NCBI GenBank assembly: GCA_029983625.1
Contig: JASBZF010000065.1
Span: forward strand, 1-8,941
Source of the DNA: Pauljensenia sp.
GTDB taxonomy: Bacteria > Actinomycetota > Actinomycetes > Actinomycetales > Actinomycetaceae
Length of the DNA: 8,941 nucleotides
Direction of reading: 5' to 3'
Shown here: piece after piece, positions 5,187 to 8,941 of the stretch
Position numbering within the stretch: position 1 is the first letter of the stretch
How the letters are laid out: every line of letters starts with the position of its first letter
The notes under the pieces: model-generated
Databases searched by the model: none
What the model saw: only the letters and a program-made list of their open reading frames with translations
Told to the model about the DNA's origin: nothing
Made by a program: the position numbers and the translations under genes

Positions 5187-7193
5187 ATGGCGGATGTGAA
5201 ACAGAAGCGGATTAACTGGGCGTGGATTCTTATCCCGCTCCTCGTCTTATCGATCGGAGGCTGGTTCGTTTGGCAGATCTTCCAGCCAAAGCAGGTGGAT
5301 ACTTCCGAAGGTTTGGAGATCCTGAAAGATCAGACGATTGAGCGCGTCGTACTGAACGAATCGACCCAGCAGGTCAACCTCGTCCTGAAAGAGGACTACA
5401 CCCATCAGTCGACGGGGCTGGAAGATCGCACCACCGAACTGGGGAAGTTGATCTACTTCACCTACTCCTATGCGCAGACCGAGGACATTCTCAAGGCGGT
5501 CGCTCAAGCGGATCCGACGAAAGGCTGGAACGCTTTCCGCCCACAGGGTTCCTTCCTGTCCTCGATCCTGCAGATGGTCGTCCCAATTTTCTTACTCCTG
5601 GGAGCTTTCTGGTTCCTCATGAGCCGGATGTCTGGGTCGAAGATGCTCGGAGGCTTCGCACAGTCCAAGGCCAAGGAGTTTAATCACGAGCACCCGGAGA
5701 TCACTTTCGCTGATGTTGCGGGCGAAGATGAAGCGGTAGAAGAACTCGAAGAGATCCGCGAGTTCCTCGCTTCCCCGGATAAGTTTCATCATGTGGGTGC
5801 GCGGATTCCCCGAGGGGTTCTCCTTTACGGTCCTCCCGGAACCGGTAAGACACTCCTCGCGAAAGCGGTCGCCGGTGAAGCTCATGCTCCTTTCTTCTCA
5901 ATTTCAGGTTCGGAGTTCATGGAGCTTTACGTGGGCGTGGGTGCTTCCCGTGTCCGTGATCTTTTCGACCGTGCGAAGAAGGCCGCGCCCGCGATTATTT
6001 TCGTTGACGAGATCGACGCGGTTGGCCGTCATCGCGGCTCTGGAATCGGCGGCGGCAACGATGAGCGTGAACAGACACTCAACCAGCTGCTCGTTGAAAT
6101 GGACGGCTTCGATGAGCGCGCGAACATTATCCTCATCGCGGCCACTAACCGTCCCGACATCCTTGACCCCGCTTTGCTGCGTCCGGGCCGCTTTGACCGT
6201 CAGATCGCCGTTGAAGCTCCCGATCTGAAAGGACGTGAAGCGATCCTTAAGGTCCATGCTGCTGGGAAACCGATGACCGAGGACGTGGACCTTCACCAGG
6301 TAGCGAAGCGAACCCCCGGTTTCACGGGCGCGGATTTGGCGAATGTCCTCAACGAGGCGGCGCTGCTCACGGCTCGTTCAAACGCCGACCTCATTGACGA
6401 TCGTGCGATTGATGAGGCGATCGATCGCGTCATTGCAGGACCGCAGAAACGTACCCGCGTGATGAACGATCATGACAAAGCGGTCACTGCCTACCACGAG
6501 GGCGGGCACGCCCTGTGTGCGGCTGCTCTGCGCTACACGGATCCCGTCACGAAGGTCACGATCCTTCCTCGAGGGCGGGCACTGGGCTACACGATGGTGA
6601 TGCCGACAGAAGACCGCTACAACAAGACTCGCAACCAGCTGCTCGACGACCTCGTCTATGCGATGGGTGGGCGTGTCGCTGAGGAAATTGTTTTCCGTGA
6701 TCCGTCCACCGGACCGGCCAACGATATCCAGCAGGCCACAAAGATCGCGCGCGCGATGGTCGCCGACTACGGGATGTCTTCTCAGGTGGGTCTGGTCAAA
6801 CTCGGCACCACCGACACCGAAGCTTTCGGTTACGGTTCGGGCGCGCAACAGCGGGAAATCTCCGATGAGATGGCCGCACTGATTGATAACGAGGTGCGTC
6901 TCCTCCTGGATGCCGCTATGCGTGAAGCCTGGGAGATTCTGACGAAGAACCGTGACATCTTGGATCGACTCGCAGAACGGCTCCTTGAGGAAGAAACCCT
7001 TGACGAGGCTCGACTTGCTGAGATTTTCGCCGACGTCATCAAGCAGGATGAACGACCGGTGTGGAACTACGGAGCGGATGCTGCGGTGCCAGGCGCGCGG
7101 CTCGGTGAACCAATTGGTCTGACCCGCGCCGAGGACGAGTCCCCCCACACCGAAGAACACGCCGCAGGTGAAGGCGAGGACACGGGCGAATGA
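5187..7193 (+). CDS. ftsH: ATP-dependent zinc metalloprotease FtsH
   Basis: Membrane-anchored AAA+ protease that unfolds and degrades damaged membrane proteins and some regulators; it works as a hexamer with its catalytic parts in the cytoplasm. 668 residues. Transmembrane segments at about 11-32 and 126-145 flank the small extracytoplasmic domain. The AAA module shows Walker A G215-PPGTGK-T222, Walker B IIFVDEID (270-277), and the second region of homology with arginine fingers R332 and R335. The pore loop reads ELYVG (246-250), Tyr where E. coli has Phe. The protease site is H437-E-G-G-H441, with D513 as the likely third zinc ligand. The C-terminal tail after about 625 is acidic and variable. 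ATG 5187 has only a distant AAAGG (5171-5175), so translation may be helped by coupling to hpt, 15 bases upstream. Its TGA overlaps the folE ATG (ATGA, 7190-7193). Confidence 0.98.
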   Translation: MADVKQKRINWAWILIPLLVLSIGGWFVWQIFQPKQVDTSEGLEILKDQTIERVVLNESTQQVNLVLKEDYTHQSTGLEDRTTELGKLIYFTYSYAQTEDILKAVAQADPTKGWNAFRPQGSFLSSILQMVVPIFLLLGAFWFLMSRMSGSKMLGGFAQSKAKEFNHEHPEITFADVAGEDEAVEELEEIREFLASPDKFHHVGARIPRGVLLYGPPGTGKTLLAKAVAGEAHAPFFSISGSEFMELYVGVGASRVRDLFDRAKKAAPAIIFVDEIDAVGRHRGSGIGGGNDEREQTLNQLLVEMDGFDERANIILIAATNRPDILDPALLRPGRFDRQIAVEAPDLKGREAILKVHAAGKPMTEDVDLHQVAKRTPGFTGADLANVLNEAALLTARSNADLIDDRAIDEAIDRVIAGPQKRTRVMNDHDKAVTAYHEGGHALCAAALRYTDPVTKVTILPRGRALGYTMVMPTEDRYNKTRNQLLDDLVYAMGGRVAEEIVFRDPSTGPANDIQQATKIARAMVADYGMSSQVGLVKLGTTDTEAFGYGSGAQQREISDEMAALIDNEVRLLLDAAMREAWEILTKNRDILDRLAERLLEEETLDEARLAEIFADVIKQDERPVWNYGADAAVPGARLGEPIGLTRAEDESPHTEEHAAGEGEDTGE

Positions 7194-7765
7194 GCTACGA
7201 CCTGGAAGCCGTCGAAAAGGCGACCGCCGATTTGCTCGTAGCGCTCGGTGAAGATCCGAGCAGGGAAGGGCTTGCCGACACTCCGGCGCGCGTGGCGCGC
7301 GCCTGGCGTGAAATCCTCGTTGGCCTTGACCAGGATCCGAAAGAACACCTGAGAACCCAGTTCACCGCAGGCACAGATGAACTCGTCCTCGTCCGTGACA
7401 TCACGTTCTTCTCGGTGTGCGAGCATCATCTCCTGCCCTTTTACGGGCGAGCACATGTCGGTTATATTCCGCGCGGTGGGAAAGTGACGGGCCTGTCTAA
7501 GCTGGCGCGCCTCGTGGAGGGCTACGCTCGCCGTCCACAGGTCCAAGAACGCCTCACCGCTCAGATCGCTGATGCGATTGACGAGGTCCTTCACCCTCAG
7601 GGCGTGACCGTAGTGATCGAGGCCGAACACCTGTGCATGTCCATGCGTGGAGTGTCCAAACCGGGTTCTTCCACCGTCACTTCAGCCCTTCGTGGCATCA
7701 TGAACGACGGGACGACGCGCGCAGAAATGATGGCACTCGTCCTTGGGGGGCGGCGAGACCGGTGA
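7190..7765 (+). CDS. folE: GTP cyclohydrolase I
   Basis: Converts GTP to 7,8-dihydroneopterin triphosphate and formate, the first committed step of folate synthesis; cytoplasmic decamer. 191 residues, the usual size for the short bacterial type. Zinc ligands C77, H80 (SVCEHHLLPF, 75-84) and C149 (AEHLCMSMRG, 145-154) are all present, so this is the zinc-dependent FolE1 form. GKVTGLSKLARLVEGYARRP (97-116) and PQVQERLT (116-123) are the GTP-binding blocks and are intact. The start overlaps the ftsH stop by four bases, and AGGCGAGGA (7172-7180) inside ftsH can serve as ribosome site. Its own TGA overlaps the GTG of folP in the same way (GTGA, 7762-7765). Production is therefore tied to ftsH expression. 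Confidence 0.98.
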   Translation: MSYDLEAVEKATADLLVALGEDPSREGLADTPARVARAWREILVGLDQDPKEHLRTQFTAGTDELVLVRDITFFSVCEHHLLPFYGRAHVGYIPRGGKVTGLSKLARLVEGYARRPQVQERLTAQIADAIDEVLHPQGVTVVIEAEHLCMSMRGVSKPGSSTVTSALRGIMNDGTTRAEMMALVLGGRRDR

Positions 7766-8586
7766 GGATCCTCGGGCCACAGCTTCCCTCAGGGCATTCC
7801 CTCCCTGAGGATCAGACCCTCATCATGGGGATCCTTAACGTGACGCCCGATTCTTTTTCCGACGGCGGACGTTTTTCACAGGTCGAATCTGCGCTTGCTC
7901 ACGCGCGCAGCATGATCGCCGAGGGCGCTCACATTGTCGATGTCGGAGGGGAATCCACACGCCCTGGCTCCACGAGGATCGACACGGATGAAGAGTGGAG
8001 GCGTATCGGGACGGTAGTTGCTGAACTCGTCGCCGAGGGTGTCACCGTGTCGGTCGATACGCTGCACGCTTCTACGGCCCGCAAAGCGGCAGACGCGGGA
8101 GTGGCGATTATCAACGACGTGTCGGGCGGCAACTGGGATCCCGCAATGCTTGACGTGGTTGCAGATTCAGAGTGCGCCTACATCGTCCAACATTTCCGGG
8201 CGCTTCCAGGCCCGCAGGAGAACTTCGACTACGGCGATGACCTCGTGGGTACTCTTGTGCAGCGCGTGAACACCCAGGTGGAAAAGGCTCTGAGTAGAAG
8301 GATCGATGAGGCGCGGATCGTCATTGATCCGGGATTGGGTTTTTCTTTGACGAATGCGCAATCGATGGAAATCCTCGATCACCTGAGCCGATTGAAGAAG
8401 CTCGGCTACCCTGTCCTCATCGGAGCTTCCCGTAAGCGTTTCGTGACAGCGATGGGCGGTGACCGTGACGAGCGGACCGCTGAGATCACCGCGAAGTGTG
8501 CGCGAGAGGGCATATGGGCGCTTCGTGTACACGAGATCGCCAAGAATGCGCGTGCCGCACGGAAAGGGAATGAGGGCCTGGGATGA
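7762..8586 (+). CDS. folP: dihydropteroate synthase
   Basis: Joins hydroxymethyl-dihydropterin pyrophosphate with p-aminobenzoate to make dihydropteroate; the sulfonamide target. 274 residues with a TIM-barrel motif set: GILNVTPDSFSDGG (23-36), DVGGESTRPG (60-69), VSVDT (96-100), IINDVSGG (116-123), IDPGLGF (188-194), IGASRKRF (220-227) and the C-terminal RVHE (255-258), where VHD is commoner. Substrate residues D60, D99, N118, D189, K225, R255 and H257 are in place, so the enzyme should be active. The usual 'MHxRG' segment reads VQHFRAL (142-148), a mild variant. The start is GTG 7762, overlapping the folE stop; upstream in-frame codons overlap folE and show no family similarity. The purine-rich 7745-7757 stretch may serve as ribosome site. 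The reaction releases PPi, which Ppa removes. Confidence 0.97.
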   Translation: MRILGPQLPSGHSLPEDQTLIMGILNVTPDSFSDGGRFSQVESALAHARSMIAEGAHIVDVGGESTRPGSTRIDTDEEWRRIGTVVAELVAEGVTVSVDTLHASTARKAADAGVAIINDVSGGNWDPAMLDVVADSECAYIVQHFRALPGPQENFDYGDDLVGTLVQRVNTQVEKALSRRIDEARIVIDPGLGFSLTNAQSMEILDHLSRLKKLGYPVLIGASRKRFVTAMGGDRDERTAEITAKCAREGIWALRVHEIAKNARAARKGNEGLG

Positions 8587-8941
8587 GTCGTCCACTCGAC
8601 GTTATCGCTTTGCGCGGGCTATCGGCGAGGGCGATCCACGGTGTCCTACCTGAGGAACACGTGTCCCCGCAGCCTTTCGTCGTTGACGTGGCGCTGTGGG
8701 TGGATAGCCTCGATGCCGCTCATCGTGACGACATCGCTCAGACCGTGTCCTACGCAGAGGTGGCCGATATCGTGGCGAGGATCCTGAACGGGCCTGCGCT
8801 TCGTCTCATCGAAACTCTTGCTCATAAAATGCGGGGAAACGTACGTCAGTCCCAATTCCCGCACAGACTGCGACCGATGGCGCGCTTCCGCGTGCCACGC
8901 CGCTTCGAACCAGTGCGCGCGAAGGGGCGGCGCGCTCTCGC
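8583..8941 (+). CDS. folB: dihydroneopterin aldolase, 3' end beyond the window
   Basis: Cleaves 7,8-dihydroneopterin to 6-hydroxymethyl-dihydropterin and glycolaldehyde, between the FolE and FolP steps. 119 codons are visible, open to the window edge. ATG 8583 overlaps the folP stop by four bases. The first 80 residues fit the family well: ALRGLSARAIHGVLPEE (9-25, with the catalytic-pocket Glu), FVVDVALWVD (32-41), TVSYAEVA (54-61, conserved Tyr57) and RLIETLA (74-80, pterin-binding Glu77). After residue 83 the match weakens: where relatives have 'VxVxVHKPxAPI' this reads ARFRVPRRFEPV (100-111), Arg-rich and without the expected HKP lysine. No other frame restores the motif. It may continue into a FolK domain, since FolB-FolK fusions and adjacent genes are common; that cannot be seen here. 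Confidence 0.88.
   Translation, partial: MSRPLDVIALRGLSARAIHGVLPEEHVSPQPFVVDVALWVDSLDAAHRDDIAQTVSYAEVADIVARILNGPALRLIETLAHKMRGNVRQSQFPHRLRPMARFRVPRRFEPVRAKGRRAL

Noticed and set aside
6378..7160. 260-codon open frame on the minus strand inside ftsH
   Set aside because: It is antisense to a fully conserved ftsH, shows no recognisable motif, and is explained by codon bias shadowing.
7633..7761. Upstream in-frame extension of folP
   Set aside because: It lies inside folE in another frame with no DHPS similarity; GTG 7762 at the folE stop is the natural start.

Overview
The window looks like chromosome from a moderately GC-rich actinobacterium. My best guess is a member of the Actinomycetaceae or a close relative, but this rests on gene order and protein style, not on a search. 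The order ppa / dacB / a metalloprotease-like gene / tilS / hpt / ftsH / folE / folP / folB is a familiar actinobacterial housekeeping neighbourhood. Starts are a mix of ATG and GTG, Shine-Dalgarno sites are often strong (AAGGAGGA before ppa), and the downstream genes are tightly packed.

Region 1 (1-475, plus strand) is the ruin of a type I restriction-modification locus. It holds the last 37 codons of an HsdS specificity subunit, which overlap the start of a RhuM-family gene. The RhuM reading frame is broken by one extra base and then joins, at about position 380, to roughly 31 codons from the C-terminal part of HsdR. That remnant stops right at the 3' end of ppa. This is the only clearly accessory DNA in the window, and it looks like a deletion scar.

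Region 2 (477-2462) has two divergent genes. Minus-strand ppa encodes inorganic pyrophosphatase. Plus-strand dacB encodes an exported PBP4-type D-Ala-D-Ala carboxypeptidase. They share a 99-bp intergenic stretch containing a perfect 6-bp stem hairpin.

Region 3 (2597-4484) has a 268-codon gene that I place, by position and by scattered motifs, in the actinobacterial zincin-like family normally found between dacB and tilS. Both of its expected zinc motifs appear to be lost. It overlaps tilS, which encodes tRNA(Ile)-lysidine synthase.

Region 4 (4617-8941, plus strand) reads as one operon. It contains hpt (purine salvage), ftsH (membrane AAA+ protease), folE (GTP cyclohydrolase I), folP (dihydropteroate synthase) and folB (dihydroneopterin aldolase, cut by the window end). 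The ftsH-folE, folE-folP and folP-folB junctions are all 4-base stop/start overlaps, so these genes are probably translationally coupled. folE, folB and folP act at the first, a middle and a late step of folate synthesis; folK would be expected just downstream.

I see no tRNA, rRNA, CRISPR array, insertion sequence or phage gene, and no gene-free stretch longer than about 135 bases. I do not see a new multi-gene system. The most interesting items are the RhuM-HsdR scar and the apparent pseudo-metalloprotease.
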